Assembly: GCF_014779665.1 (NCBI RefSeq)
Contig: NZ_JACXYY010000002.1
Coordinates: forward strand, 124,001-188,000
Direction: 5' to 3'
DNA from: Nocardioides hwasunensis
GTDB lineage: Bacteria > Actinomycetota > Actinomycetes > Propionibacteriales > Nocardioidaceae
DNA: 64,000 bases
The translations under genes were made by a program, and so were the position numbers. The notes beneath the pieces were generated by a model. That model saw only the letters and a list, made by a program, of their open reading frames with translations, did no database searches and was not told the DNA's origin. This document shows positions 38,323 to 46,949 of this stretch, in pieces; position 1 is the first letter of the stretch, and each line of letters opens with the position of its first letter.

Positions 38323-39037
38323 GCGGCTCGCGCGCCGGCACGTCGTCGTAGGTCGGCAGCGACCAGTCGACCGGGTCCGCGCCCTGCTCCTCGAGCAGCC
38401 GGTTGACCTGGCTGAAGGGCCTCGAGCCGAAGAACCCGCGCCGCGCGCTCAGGGGCGAGGGGTGCGCCGACTCGATCGACGGGATCTCGCCGAGCAGCGG
38501 CTTCAGCTTCCTCGCGTGGCTGCCCCAGAGGATCGCCACGCACGGGCCCCCGCGCTCGGCGAGGGCGACGATCGCGCGCTCGGTGATCGCCTCCCAGCCC
38601 TTGCCCTGGTGGCTGTTGGAGTCGCCCGGTCGCACGGTCAGCGACCGGTTGAGCAGCATCACGCCCTGGTCGGCCCATGCCGACAGGTCGCCGTGCCTCG
38701 GCGGCACGATGCCGAGGTCGTCGCGCAGCTCGACGTAGATGTTGACCAGGCTCGGCGGCAGCGGCCACACGTGGCGCTCGACCGCGAAGCTCAGCCCGAT
38801 CGGGTGCGTCGGATTGGGATAGGGGTCCTGCCCGACGACCAGGACGCGTACGTCGGCGAGCGGGCGGCGGAAGGCGCGGAAGACCAGGTCGCCCGCCGGC
38901 TGGTAGCCCCGACCGGCCGCCACCTCCTCGCGCAGGAACCGACCCATCGCCGCGATCTGGTCGTCGACCGGGGCCAGGGCCTCGGCCCAGTCCGGTGCGA
39001 CGAGGTCCTTCTCGACCAGTCCTGACAGTGCGCTCAC
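38318..39037 (-). CDS. ung: uracil-DNA glycosylase
   Basis: Family 1 UDG that removes uracil from DNA, 239 residues. The water-activating motif is GQD71[10 protein letters not shown] and the leucine-loop motif is H192[23 protein letters not shown] and LWGSHARK are also family-typical. The GTG at 39037 has GGGAGG 8 bases upstream and overlaps the stop of the PLP gene (GTGA). It is the last gene of a four-gene coupled operon, an unusual home for a repair enzyme. Confidence 0.96.
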   Translation of the reverse strand: MSALSGLVEKDLVAPDWAEALAPVDDQIAAMGRFLREEVAAGRGYQPAGDLVFRAFRRPLADVRVLVVGQDPYPNPTHPIGLSFAVERHVWPLPPSLVNIYVELRDDLGIVPPRHGDLSAWADQGVMLLNRSLTVRPGDSNSHQGKGWEAITERAIVALAERGGPCVAILWGSHARKLKPLLGEIPSIESAHPSPLSARRGFFGSRPFSQVNRLLEEQGADPVDWSLPTYDDVPAREPR

Positions 39038-40473
39038 GTCGTCGTCCTCCCTCGGGTCGGTCGCTGGAGCCGGTCGAGGAAGGCCACCAGCAGTGCCTCG
39101 CGCATCGCAGGGGAGGCCACGTCGAGCATCGCGTTGACCTCGGCCATCCGGGTCGGCAGGGCGAGGTCGCCGTCGGCGGTCTCTCCCACGAGCCCGGAGG
39201 CGGCCAGCAGCCCGTCGAAGTCGTCGTCGCCGAGCGACGCCGGGTCGAGCGCCTCGATGAAGGCCACCACTCCCGGGTCGACCCCGACCGGCCCCGCCGC
39301 CTGCGCGGCGGCGACCGACTCGACCAGTGCGGCCGCGAAGTCGTCGACGTGGGCGAGCGTCCCTGCACTCACGGACAGGTGGATGCTGGGCCCGTCGCCC
39401 GCGTGGGACAGCTGCGGCTGGACGTACCACCCGCGCGCCACCAGCTCGTCGGTCAGCGTGAACGGGTCGCAGGTCTCGTCGGTCGTCAGGGTCACCAGCG
39501 TCGAGTCGGGCGCGACCAGCACCTGCAGCGCGGGCGCGGCCCCGATGGCCGCGACGATGGCGTCGACCGCCTCGAAGGCCCGCCCGGCCAGTGTCAGGTA
39601 GCCCGCGTCGCCGACGTGCTCGACCACCGCCCAGGTGCCCGCGATCGGTCCGCCGGACCGGGTGGACTGGGTGGTCGCGTTGAGCATCGTGTAACCCGGC
39701 CAGGCGGCCGAGGCGAAGAGCTGCGGTCGGCGCAGGCCGGCGTCGCGGTGCAGCAGGATCGAGGTGCCCTTCGGGGCGTAGGCGTACTTGTGGGTGTCGA
39801 CCGAGATCGAGGTGACGCCCTCGACGGCGAAGGTCCACGGAGTCACCTCGCGCCCCAGCCGGGCGGCGTACGGCAGCACCCAGCCGCCGATGCACGCGTC
39901 GACGTGGCAGCGGATCCCGCGGGCGGCGGCCGCGGCGGCGATCTCGCCGACCGGGTCCACCACCCCGTGGGCGTACGACGGTGCGCTGGCGACCACCAGC
40001 ACGGTGGACTCGTCCATCGCCGCCGCCATCGCGGCGGGGTCGGCGCGGAAGTCGGGGCCGACGGGCACCAGGACCGCCTCGACCCCGAAGTAGTGCGCTG
40101 CCTTGTGGAACGCCGCATGGGCGGTGCTCGGCAGCACCATCCGGGGGCGGGCCACCTCCGGTCGAGCGTCGCGGACACCCTGCACGGCGAGCAGGATCGA
40201 CTCGGTGCCTCCGGAGGTCACCGTGCCGACGGCGGTGTCCGGTGCGTCGAGCAGGTCGCAGGCGAAGCCGAGCAGCTCGTTCTCCATCTGCAGCAGCGAC
40301 GGGAACGCCGTCGGGTCGAGTGCGTTGGACCCGGCATAGGTGGCCACGGCCTCCCGGGCGATCCGGTCGATCTCGGAGTCGCCCGCGTCGTAGACGTAGG
40401 CGAGCGTGCGGCCTCCGTGGACCGGCAGGTCGGCGCCCTGCAGTGCCTTCAGCCGGTCGAGCGTGTCGCTCAC
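39034..40473 (-). CDS. PLP-dependent decarboxylase/lyase (sphingosine-1-phosphate lyase-like)
   Basis: A 479-residue fold-type I PLP enzyme. [16 protein letters not shown] binds the phosphate, D192 (CHVDACIGG) pairs with the pyridine ring, and K229 in [14 protein letters not shown] forms the Schiff base. The DTHKYxYAPKG context is that of sphingosine-1-phosphate lyases rather than GAD or aromatic decarboxylases. About 80 extra C-terminal residues, mostly helical, have no clear family. GTG 40473 has GGAAGGAG 7 bases upstream. It is coupled by GTGA overlaps to the transporter before it and ung after it. Substrate unknown. Confidence 0.82.
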   Translation of the reverse strand: MSDTLDRLKALQGADLPVHGGRTLAYVYDAGDSEIDRIAREAVATYAGSNALDPTAFPSLLQMENELLGFACDLLDAPDTAVGTVTSGGTESILLAVQGVRDARPEVARPRMVLPSTAHAAFHKAAHYFGVEAVLVPVGPDFRADPAAMAAAMDESTVLVVASAPSYAHGVVDPVGEIAAAAAARGIRCHVDACIGGWVLPYAARLGREVTPWTFAVEGVTSISVDTHKYAYAPKGTSILLHRDAGLRRPQLFASAAWPGYTMLNATTQSTRSGGPIAGTWAVVEHVGDAGYLTLAGRAFEAVDAIVAAIGAAPALQVLVAPDSTLVTLTTDETCDPFTLTDELVARGWYVQPQLSHAGDGPSIHLSVSAGTLAHVDDFAAALVESVAAAQAAGPVGVDPGVVAFIEALDPASLGDDDFDGLLAASGLVGETADGDLALPTRMAEVNAMLDVASPAMREALLVAFLDRLQRPTRGRTTT

Positions 40474-41840
40474 GAGCGGACTCCTTCCGCAGCCGCCACC
40501 TCGGCGGCGTCGAGGGTGTACTGGCGCAGCCACCACAGGCTGGCCAGGGTCAGCGCGGCCGGCAGCAGCGAGAACCCGAGGGTGATCGCGGTCAGCGCCG
40601 AGTCGGGCTGGACGATGTCGCGGCCCTGGCTGGAGAGGTAGCCACCGAGGGCGAGCACCACCGCGAACACCGCGGGCCCGAGGGCCAGACCGAGGGTCTC
40701 GCCCGCGGTCCAGACGCCGGTGTAGACGCCCGTGCGGTTCTCGCCCGTGCGGGCCGAGTCGACCGCCGCCGCGTCGGGCAGCATCGCCATCGGGAAGACC
40801 TGGCACCCGGCATAGCCCACGCCGACCAGGGCGGTGGCGGCGAACACGACGCCCGGGGGCGCGACCCGAGCGGTGGCCGCCAGCACGGCCCCGGCCGCCA
40901 GCACGCAGGATGCGATGACGTAGCCGCGGCGCTTGCCGATCCGCATCCCGACCGCGGTCCAGATCGGCGTGAGCAGCAGCGCCGGTCCGACGAAGCAGAC
41001 GAACAGGATCGTGCCCGCGCCGCTGCGGCCGAGCACCTCGCGGGCCAGGTAGTCGACGCCCGCCAGCATGCAGCCGGTCGCCAGCGCCTGGAGCACGAAC
41101 GTCGTCAGGAGCACCCGGAAGTCGCGGGCCCGTGCCACGATCCGCAGCTGCTCGCGCAGGGAGCCGGCTCCTGCGGCCACCGCGCCGACCGGCGCGTGCC
41201 GGGTGCCCCACCAGGCACTCACCACACCGACCACGATGACCACCGCCATGACCACGCCCATCACGCGGTAGCCGTCCCGGCCGCCGACGGAGTCACGGAT
41301 GACCGGCGCCGTGGCGCCGGCCAGCATGATCGTGAACGCCAAGATCGCGACGCGCCACGTCATCAGCCGGGTGCGCTCGTCGTACGACGTGGTGATCTCG
41401 GCCGGCATCGCGACGTAGGGCACCTGGAAGAAGGCGTACGCCGACGCCGCCAGCACGAAGAAGACCAGCACCCAGCCGGCCTCGAGCGCGCGGCTCCCGA
41501 GGTCGGGCGCCGCGAAGATCAGGGCGAACGCGCCCGCGAGCATCAGGCCGGCGCGGATCAGCCACGGACGGCGCGGACCCGCCGGGTCGACCGTGCGGTC
41601 GCTCACCCGGCCCGCGACCGGGTTGAGCACCACGTCCCACGCCTTCGGCAGGAAGACGATCACGCCCGCCCACAGGGCGGCGATGCCGAGCTCGTCGGTC
41701 AGGTAGGGCAGCAGCATCAGTCCGGGCACGGTGCCGAAGGCACCGGTCGCCACCGAGCCGCTGCCGTAGCCGATGCGCGCGGACCGGGGGAGCCGTGCCA
41801 CCTCGCCCGGCGCCGTCGCCGGTCCCAGCTCCGGGTTCAC
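40470..41840 (-). CDS. MFS transporter, glycoside-pentoside-hexuronide (GPH/MelB-like) family
   Basis: A 456-residue 12-helix transporter. GPH features are the cation-site region [19 protein letters not shown] in helix 2, [11 protein letters not shown] in loop 2-3 and [22 protein letters not shown] in loop 4-5. GPH members import sugars or glycosides with a cation. The GTG overlaps the stop of the upstream hydrolase gene (GTGA), and its own stop overlaps the PLP gene, so the four genes form one coupled operon. The substrate is open. Confidence 0.85.
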   Translation of the reverse strand: MNPELGPATAPGEVARLPRSARIGYGSGSVATGAFGTVPGLMLLPYLTDELGIAALWAGVIVFLPKAWDVVLNPVAGRVSDRTVDPAGPRRPWLIRAGLMLAGAFALIFAAPDLGSRALEAGWVLVFFVLAASAYAFFQVPYVAMPAEITTSYDERTRLMTWRVAILAFTIMLAGATAPVIRDSVGGRDGYRVMGVVMAVVIVVGVVSAWWGTRHAPVGAVAAGAGSLREQLRIVARARDFRVLLTTFVLQALATGCMLAGVDYLAREVLGRSGAGTILFVCFVGPALLLTPIWTAVGMRIGKRRGYVIASCVLAAGAVLAATARVAPPGVVFAATALVGVGYAGCQVFPMAMLPDAAAVDSARTGENRTGVYTGVWTAGETLGLALGPAVFAVVLALGGYLSSQGRDIVQPDSALTAITLGFSLLPAALTLASLWWLRQYTLDAAEVAAAEGVRS

Positions 41841-43153
41841 CGCTGGCCCAGCGCCCGCGAGCCTGCCGAGCCGTAGCGGCGCGAGGGATTGGAGCCGATC
41901 GCGCTCGACGACGCCTTCTTCGCGGACTTCGTGGCGGACGACTTCCTCGCGGGTGCCTGCTTCGCCGCCGCCTTCTTCGCGACAGCCTTCTTCCCGACAG
42001 CCTTCTTCGCGGGCGCCTTCTTCGCCGGAGCCTTCTTCGCCGGAGCCTTCTTCGCCGCAGCCTTCTTCCGGGTCGGCGGCGGCACCCCGCCCGACCACTG
42101 TTCGATCCACTCGTCGATGACGGTCCAGGTGGTCGCGCGGGCGGCGCGACCGGTGAGCATCCCGAGGTGGCCGCCGGGCACGACCTCGAACTGCACCTGC
42201 CGCGACCCGGACAGCAACGGCACCACCGCGCGCACCGCGGGCAGCGGCGCGATGCCGTCGGTGTTGCCGGCGAAGACGAGCACCGGCACCTCGATCGCGG
42301 CCAGGTCGATCGTCCGTCCGCCCATCGCCATGCGGCCCTCGACGAGCGCGTTGCACTTGACGAAGCGGTGGTAGAGCTGGCCGAACGTGCGACCCGGGTA
42401 GGCCGTCATGTTCGCCCGGAACCGGTCGACCGCCTCGAGCTGGGCGAGGTAGTCGGTGTCGTCGAGGTGGGCCACCACCGCCAGCGGCTTGGTGAGCAGC
42501 TTCTGCGCCGACGCTGCGCTGAAGGCCCAGTTGACCAGCGGGGTCGGCACCCCGCCGAGCGCGCGGTAGGCCCGGGTGACGAGGGCCGGGCCCTGGGTCA
42601 GGTTGAGCAGCGGGCGCACCGGTGCCACCAGCGGCACCTTGCGCACGTCGACGGGTGAGCCGAGCACGGTCAGCGAGGCGATCGGCAGGTCCTGGCGGTC
42701 GGCGGCGACCAGCAGCGCGAAGATCCCGCCCAGGCTCCAGCCCACGAGGTGCACGCCGCGTCCGTCGGCGTGCTCGCTGACGGCACGGATCGCCTCGGGC
42801 AGCACCTCGTCGACCCAGTGCTCCATCCCGAGCGCGCGGTCCTTGAAGGCGACCCGGCCGTAGTCCACCAGGTAGGTCGCTCGCCCCTGGGAGACCAGGT
42901 GCTCGACCAGTGAGCAGTCGCGTCGCAGGTCGAAGCAGAGCGCGGGCGCGGCCAGCGGCGTCACCAGCAGCACCGGGTCCCCGGTCTCGGGCACGCCCGG
43001 GGCCGCACGGTAGTGGTAGACCTCGCGCAGCTCCCCGTCGTCGATCAGGGTGCGGGGCATCGGACGCAGGTCGGCGAGACCGCCGTAGAGCACGGTGTGG
43101 GCGACGTTTCCGGCCGCCGCGACCAGCTGGTCGGGCTTGGGGATCAGGTCCAT
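41837..43153 (-). CDS. PHA synthase-like alpha/beta hydrolase with a histone H1-like C-terminal tail
   Basis: A 438-residue protein. Residues 1-355 match the class of alpha/beta hydrolases related to polyhydroxyalkanoate synthases (LVTPLAAPALCFDLRRDCSL, YLVDYGRVAFKDRALGMEHW). The nucleophile elbow is GWS140LGG, so Ser replaces the Cys of real PhaC; D299 and H329 complete the triad. Residues 362-414 are an AAAKKAPAKKA-type Lys/Ala/Pro repeat like histone H1 tails and like PhaF/PhaM granule-nucleoid proteins. True polymerase activity is doubtful without Cys. The gene heads a four-gene coupled operon; TAGATT lies 6 bases before the ATG. Confidence 0.8.
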   Translation of the reverse strand: MDLIPKPDQLVAAAGNVAHTVLYGGLADLRPMPRTLIDDGELREVYHYRAAPGVPETGDPVLLVTPLAAPALCFDLRRDCSLVEHLVSQGRATYLVDYGRVAFKDRALGMEHWVDEVLPEAIRAVSEHADGRGVHLVGWSLGGIFALLVAADRQDLPIASLTVLGSPVDVRKVPLVAPVRPLLNLTQGPALVTRAYRALGGVPTPLVNWAFSAASAQKLLTKPLAVVAHLDDTDYLAQLEAVDRFRANMTAYPGRTFGQLYHRFVKCNALVEGRMAMGGRTIDLAAIEVPVLVFAGNTDGIAPLPAVRAVVPLLSGSRQVQFEVVPGGHLGMLTGRAARATTWTVIDEWIEQWSGGVPPPTRKKAAAKKAPAKKAPAKKAPAKKAVGKKAVAKKAAAKQAPARKSSATKSAKKASSSAIGSNPSRRYGSAGSRALGQR

Positions 43154-43159
43154 GGGAGG

Positions 43160-43165
43160 AATCTA
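43160..43165 (-). promoter_or_regulatory. -10 hexamer TAGATT, leaderless-type promoter of the hydrolase operon
   Basis: On the minus strand TAGATT is followed by CCTCCC and the ATG at 43153. It heads the hydrolase-transporter-PLP enzyme-ung run. Confidence 0.55.
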
Positions 43166-43250
43166 CGCACCCGGGTGCATCCGGTAGCGGGGCTCGAGGA
43201 GAGAAGGGGGTGACGGGCGCGATCGCGCGCCCCCGACGGAAGGACCTTCC

Positions 43251-43889
43251 ATGAAGCGACGCCTCCCCGCCCTCCTCGCGGTGTCGACCCTGGCACTCGG
43301 CGCGGTCACGGCCACCGCCCCCGCCGCCAGCGCCAAGGCCGCGGGTGACGAGAGCCTGGCGACCCTGCTCACCTCGGACGGCAACACGTTCGACAAGAAC
43401 GCCAAGGACTTCGACATCCTGACCGAGGCGGCGCTGGCCGTCGTCGCGGCCAAGCCCGACTCGCCGGTCGCCCTCGTGGCCGACGGGAGCAAGCGGGCCA
43501 CCGTGTTCGCGCCGACCGACCAGGCCTTCCGCCTGCTGCTCAAGGACCTCACCGGCAAGACGGTCAAGAGCGAGAAGAAGGTGTTCCAGCAGCTGGTCGA
43601 GGTCGCCGGTGTCGACACCATCGAGACGGTCCTGCTCTACCACGTCATCGCAGGGAAGACGCTCACCAGCCCGAAGGTGCTCAAGGCCAACGGTGCCAAG
43701 CTCACCACGGCCCAGGGCGGCAAGATCACGGTGAAGATCAAGAAGAAGCCGCAGCTGAGCATCACGCTGAAGGACGCGGACAAGAACGCGCGGGACGCCA
43801 AGGTCATCCTCGGCTCCCTCGACCTCAACAAGGGCAACAAGCAGGTCGCGCACGGCATCGACCGCGTGATGCGCCCGGTCGACCTCTGA
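43251..43889 (+). CDS. secreted fasciclin (FAS1) domain protein
   Basis: A 212-residue exported protein with a signal peptide (MKRRLPALLAVSTLALGAVTATAPAASA). One FAS1 domain fills the rest: TVFAPTDQAFRLLLKDLTG is FAS1 box H1, the YH motif is LLYHVIAGK, and NKQVAHGIDRVMRPV is box H2. The family includes the mycobacterial MPT70/MPT83 antigens. A GGAAGG site precedes the ATG. It sits 96 bases before a SigK-type sigma gene and its RskA-type anti-sigma, the system that controls MPT70/MPT83 in M. tuberculosis, so it is the probable target. Confidence 0.9.
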   Translation: MKRRLPALLAVSTLALGAVTATAPAASAKAAGDESLATLLTSDGNTFDKNAKDFDILTEAALAVVAAKPDSPVALVADGSKRATVFAPTDQAFRLLLKDLTGKTVKSEKKVFQQLVEVAGVDTIETVLLYHVIAGKTLTSPKVLKANGAKLTTAQGGKITVKIKKKPQLSITLKDADKNARDAKVILGSLDLNKGNKQVAHGIDRVMRPVDL

Positions 43890-43973
43890 GGACCGACCTC
43901 TGAGGAGGCTGGATCGCCGGTCGGGGAGCTCACGTCGCTGCTCGACCGGCGGCACCGGCGGCATGTCGGACAG

Positions 43974-43979
43974 TAGGTT
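43974..43979 (+). promoter_or_regulatory. -10 hexamer TAGGTT, leaderless-type promoter of the sigma gene
   Basis: TAGGTT is followed by GGCCCC and the GTG at 43986. Confidence 0.5.
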
Positions 43980-43985
43980 GGCCCC

Positions 43986-44576
43986 GTGGTCAGCGGGGTG
44001 AGGGAGTTCGAGGAGGACCAGGACGACGACGTCCGGTCCCTCGCCGCGCGCCTCGTCTCCGGTGAGGAGACCGCCCTCGAGGCGGTGTACGACCGCTGGT
44101 CGGCGCTGGTCCACACCTACGCCCTGCGCGCCCTCGGCGACGTCCACGACGCCGAGGACGTCACCCAGCAGGTGTTCGTCGCCGCGTGGCGCAGCCGCCA
44201 CACGCTGACCCCGACGCCGGGAGCCCTCCCCTCGTGGCTGCTCGGCATCGCCCGCCATAAGGTCGCCGACGTCCGTGCCTCCCGCGCGCGCGACGCCGGC
44301 AGGATCGCCGCCGCGGCGTCCCTGCCGGAGGCTCGCGACGTCGCGGAGCAATCCGCGGACGAGGACGTCACCGAACGACTGGTGGTCAGGCAGGCAGTCG
44401 AGGAGCTGCCCGACCCGCGTCGCACGATCATGTTCCTCGCCTTCTGGGAGGGATGCAGCCACACCGAGATCGCCGAGGCCGTGGGCCTCCCGCTCGGCAC
44501 TGTCAAGAGCCACGTCCGCCGTGGCCTGATCTCGCTCCACCAGCAGCTCGAGGGGGTACGCCGTGAGTCACGTTGA
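43986..44576 (+). CDS. sigK: ECF RNA polymerase sigma factor, SigK-like
   Basis: A 196-residue group IV sigma factor. Region 2 is YDRWSALVHTYALRALGDVHDAEDVTQQVFVAAW, with the typical DAEDVTQQVF. Region 4 is ELPDPRRTIMFLAFWEGCSHTEIAEAVGLPLGTVKSHVRRGLISL. The partner gene overlaps its 3' end by 14 bases and is an RskA-type anti-sigma, so this is a SigK-class factor. The GTG 43986 has TAGGTT 6 bases upstream; another GTG lies 12 bases further in. Confidence 0.88.
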   Translation: MVSGVREFEEDQDDDVRSLAARLVSGEETALEAVYDRWSALVHTYALRALGDVHDAEDVTQQVFVAAWRSRHTLTPTPGALPSWLLGIARHKVADVRASRARDAGRIAAAASLPEARDVAEQSADEDVTERLVVRQAVEELPDPRRTIMFLAFWEGCSHTEIAEAVGLPLGTVKSHVRRGLISLHQQLEGVRRESR

Positions 44577-45300
44577 CCTCGACGTCCTCGCCGACCTCGC
44601 CCTGGACCCGACCGACGCCCCCGAGGACGTCCGCGAGCACGTCGCGTCCTGTCCCGACTGCACCGCCCTCCTGGCCTCGCTGGGCGACGTACGCCGTCTC
44701 GCCGGCGCAGAGCCGCTGGTGTCCGCGCCGGCCGGTCTGCGCGACCGGGTCCTGGCCGAGGCCCGCTCGACCCCGCAGTCGACCGACCGGCCCGCGGACG
44801 ACACCGCCGACCGACCTCCGCCGCCCGTGCCCCTCGTGCCGTCCCGGGCCCGCCGACGGCGGATCCCGGCCTGGGCCGCCGGCCTGGCAGCGGTCGTGAC
44901 GCTGCTGGCCGGTCTCGGCCTGGGGCGCCTCACCGCGGGCGAGACCTCGCCCGCGCCGGAGGAGCGAGCCACGGTCGTGGCCGCGACGGCCCTCACCTCG
45001 CTCGACAGCGACGCGCCCCGCGGCACCGCCGAGGCGGTGCGCGACGACGGCGCGGTGACCCTGCGGGTCAGCGCACGTGAGCTCGGCGACGCCATCGGCT
45101 TCCACGAGGTGTGGCTGATCAACGTCGACGGCACCCGGATGGTCTCCCTCGGGGTCCTCGCCAGCGGCGACACCGGCGAGTTCCAGGTCCCGCGCGGAGT
45201 GCTCGAGGACGGCTACCGCATCGTCGACATCTCGGTGGAGCCCCACGACGGCGATCCCACCCACTCGGGTGTGAGCCTGGCCCGGGGCGAGCTCGCCTGA
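44563..45300 (+). CDS. rskA: membrane anti-sigma factor, RskA-like
   Basis: A 245-residue anti-sigma factor. The cytoplasmic part has the zinc anti-sigma motif HVASCPDC (HX3CX2C) at residues 26-33 and sequesters the sigma. One membrane helix spans about 108-126 (WAAGLAAVVTLLAGLGLG). The outer domain matches RskA: FHEVWLINVDGTRMVSLGVL and YRIVDISVEPHDGDPTHSGVSL. Release would occur by intramembrane proteolysis in response to a redox or envelope signal. It overlaps the sigma gene by 14 bases. Confidence 0.92.
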   Translation: MSHVDLDVLADLALDPTDAPEDVREHVASCPDCTALLASLGDVRRLAGAEPLVSAPAGLRDRVLAEARSTPQSTDRPADDTADRPPPPVPLVPSRARRRRIPAWAAGLAAVVTLLAGLGLGRLTAGETSPAPEERATVVAATALTSLDSDAPRGTAEAVRDDGAVTLRVSARELGDAIGFHEVWLINVDGTRMVSLGVLASGDTGEFQVPRGVLEDGYRIVDISVEPHDGDPTHSGVSLARGELA

Positions 45301-45355
45301 GCGCCTTCCTGAGCCCGCGCCGCGGGCAGTCCTCGACATCGCGACCCGTGGGGGC

Positions 45356-45361
45356 TAGGAA
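45356..45361 (+). promoter_or_regulatory. -10 hexamer TAGGAA, leaderless-type promoter
   Basis: TAGGAA is followed by 6 bases and the ATG at 45368. Confidence 0.45.
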
Positions 45362-45367
45362 CGACCC

Positions 45368-46921
45368 ATGAGGTGGCGCTACGCGGTCCTGGGCGGTGCG
45401 GCGGTGGCCGGTGCTGCCACGGCGGTCCACGACCTGGTCCAGCGCAAGCACGCGATCCTGCGCAACTTCCCCGTGGTCGGCCACGGCCGTTTCCTCGTCG
45501 AGCGGATCGGTCCGGAGCTGCGGCAGTACATCGTGACCAGCAACGACGAGGAGCGGCCGTTCAGCCGTGACCAGCGCAGCTGGGTGTACGCCAGCTCGAA
45601 GCTGGAGAACAACTACTTCGGCTTCGGCACCGACAACGACGTCGAGCGCGTCGAGGGCTACCCGATCATCAAGCACCGCACCTTCACCGGTACGGGCGCG
45701 GCGGTCATGCCGCACGCGCAGGAGGAGATCGTGCTGCCGTGCGCCAAGGTGATGGGCGCGTCACGGGGCCGCACGCACGCCTTCCGGCCGCAGTCGGTCG
45801 TCAACATCTCGGGGATGAGCTTCGGCTCGCTGTCCGGCAAGGCGATCGAGTCGCTTAACAAGGGCGCTGCCATGGCCGGCTGCCTGCAGAACACCGGTGA
45901 GGGCGCGCTCGCGCCGCACCACCGCCACGGTGGCGACATCGTCTTCCAGATCGGCACCGCCTACTTCGGCTGTCGCGACGAGCACGGCCGCTTCGACCTC
46001 TCCCGGCTGGTCGACCTCGTGCAGTCGGCACCGGTCAAGGCGATCGAGGTGAAGCTCAGCCAGGGCGCCAAGCCCGGTCTGGGCGGCATGCTCCCGGGGG
46101 AGAAGGTCAGCCAGGAGATCGCCGACATCCGCGGCATCCCGGTCGGGCAGGACTGCGCCTCGCCGAGCCGTCACGCGGTCTTCCACGACGTCGACTCGAT
46201 GCTCGACTTCGTCGAGACCGTCGCCCAGGCCACCGGGCTCCCGGTCGGCATCAAGTCCGCGGTCGGCAACCTGACGATGTGGGACGAGCTCACCGAGGCG
46301 ATGGCCGGTGGCGACCGGGGGGTCGACTTCGTCAACGTCGACGGTGGGGAGGGCGGCACCGGCGCGGCGCCCATGATCTTCGCCGACTCCGTGGCCTACC
46401 CGTTCCGGATCGCGTTCTCGGAGGTCTACCGCCGCTTCGCCGCGGCCGGGCTCAGCGACGACGTCGTCTTCGTCGGCGCCGGCAAGCTCGGCATCCCCGA
46501 GAACGCCGTCGTCGCCTTCGCCCTCGGCGCGGACCTGATCAACGCCGGCCGCGAGGCCATGATGTCGATCGGCTGCATCCAGGCCCAGAAGTGCCACACC
46601 GACCACTGCCCCGTCGGGGTCGCCACGCAGGACCCGCGCTACACCCGCGGTCTCGACGTGTCCCTCAAGAGCGTGCGTGCGGCGAACTACGTCCGGAGCC
46701 TGCGTCGTGACCTGCTGAAGGTGTCCGAGGCGGTCGGGGTCGTCCACCCCGGTCTGATCTCGCCGCGCGACGTCGACCTCGTCGACGGGACGCGGTCCGC
46801 GGTCGGCCTGGCCGAGACCTACGGCTACGACCCGTCGTGGCCGCGGCTGGGGCCGGCGCTCGTGCAGGAGATCGAGGCGATCATGGTGGCCCAGGACGCG
46901 TCCGGGGCCGGCCGCGCCTGA
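45368..46921 (+). CDS. FMN-binding glutamate synthase-like protein
   Basis: A 517-residue protein with an N-terminal hydrophobic segment, then a GltS-type FMN barrel: VNISGMSFGSLSGKAIESLNKGA, VKLSQGAKPGLGGMLPGEKVS, FVNVDGGEGGTGAAPMIFAD and GADLINAGREAMMSIGC. The 3Fe-4S ligands C403, C409 and C414 (CX5CX4C) are intact. It has no glutaminase domain, so it is not a normal glutamate synthase. Such stand-alone FMN proteins are oxidoreductases of unknown substrate. Confidence 0.87.
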   Translation: MRWRYAVLGGAAVAGAATAVHDLVQRKHAILRNFPVVGHGRFLVERIGPELRQYIVTSNDEERPFSRDQRSWVYASSKLENNYFGFGTDNDVERVEGYPIIKHRTFTGTGAAVMPHAQEEIVLPCAKVMGASRGRTHAFRPQSVVNISGMSFGSLSGKAIESLNKGAAMAGCLQNTGEGALAPHHRHGGDIVFQIGTAYFGCRDEHGRFDLSRLVDLVQSAPVKAIEVKLSQGAKPGLGGMLPGEKVSQEIADIRGIPVGQDCASPSRHAVFHDVDSMLDFVETVAQATGLPVGIKSAVGNLTMWDELTEAMAGGDRGVDFVNVDGGEGGTGAAPMIFADSVAYPFRIAFSEVYRRFAAAGLSDDVVFVGAGKLGIPENAVVAFALGADLINAGREAMMSIGCIQAQKCHTDHCPVGVATQDPRYTRGLDVSLKSVRAANYVRSLRRDLLKVSEAVGVVHPGLISPRDVDLVDGTRSAVGLAETYGYDPSWPRLGPALVQEIEAIMVAQDASGAGRA

Positions 46922-46949
46922 AGCGCGCCTGAATCGCGCCTGGAGCGCG

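Noticed and set aside
42000..42070. Short DNA repeats in the hydrolase tail as a possible CRISPR or VNTR
   Set aside because: The repeats are in frame and encode the AKKAPAKKA tail; units are short and without unique spacers.
40470..44540. Very long minus-strand frame (1356 residues) spanning the GPH transporter and beyond
   Set aside because: Only the last 456 residues are a real protein; the upstream part is a shadow of the hydrolase, fasciclin and sigma genes in other frames.
46922..46949. Tandem GCGCGCCTGAA-like repeat between the glutamate-synthase-like gene and otsA
   Set aside because: Only two and a half imperfect copies in a 28-base spacer; too short to call a repeat element.
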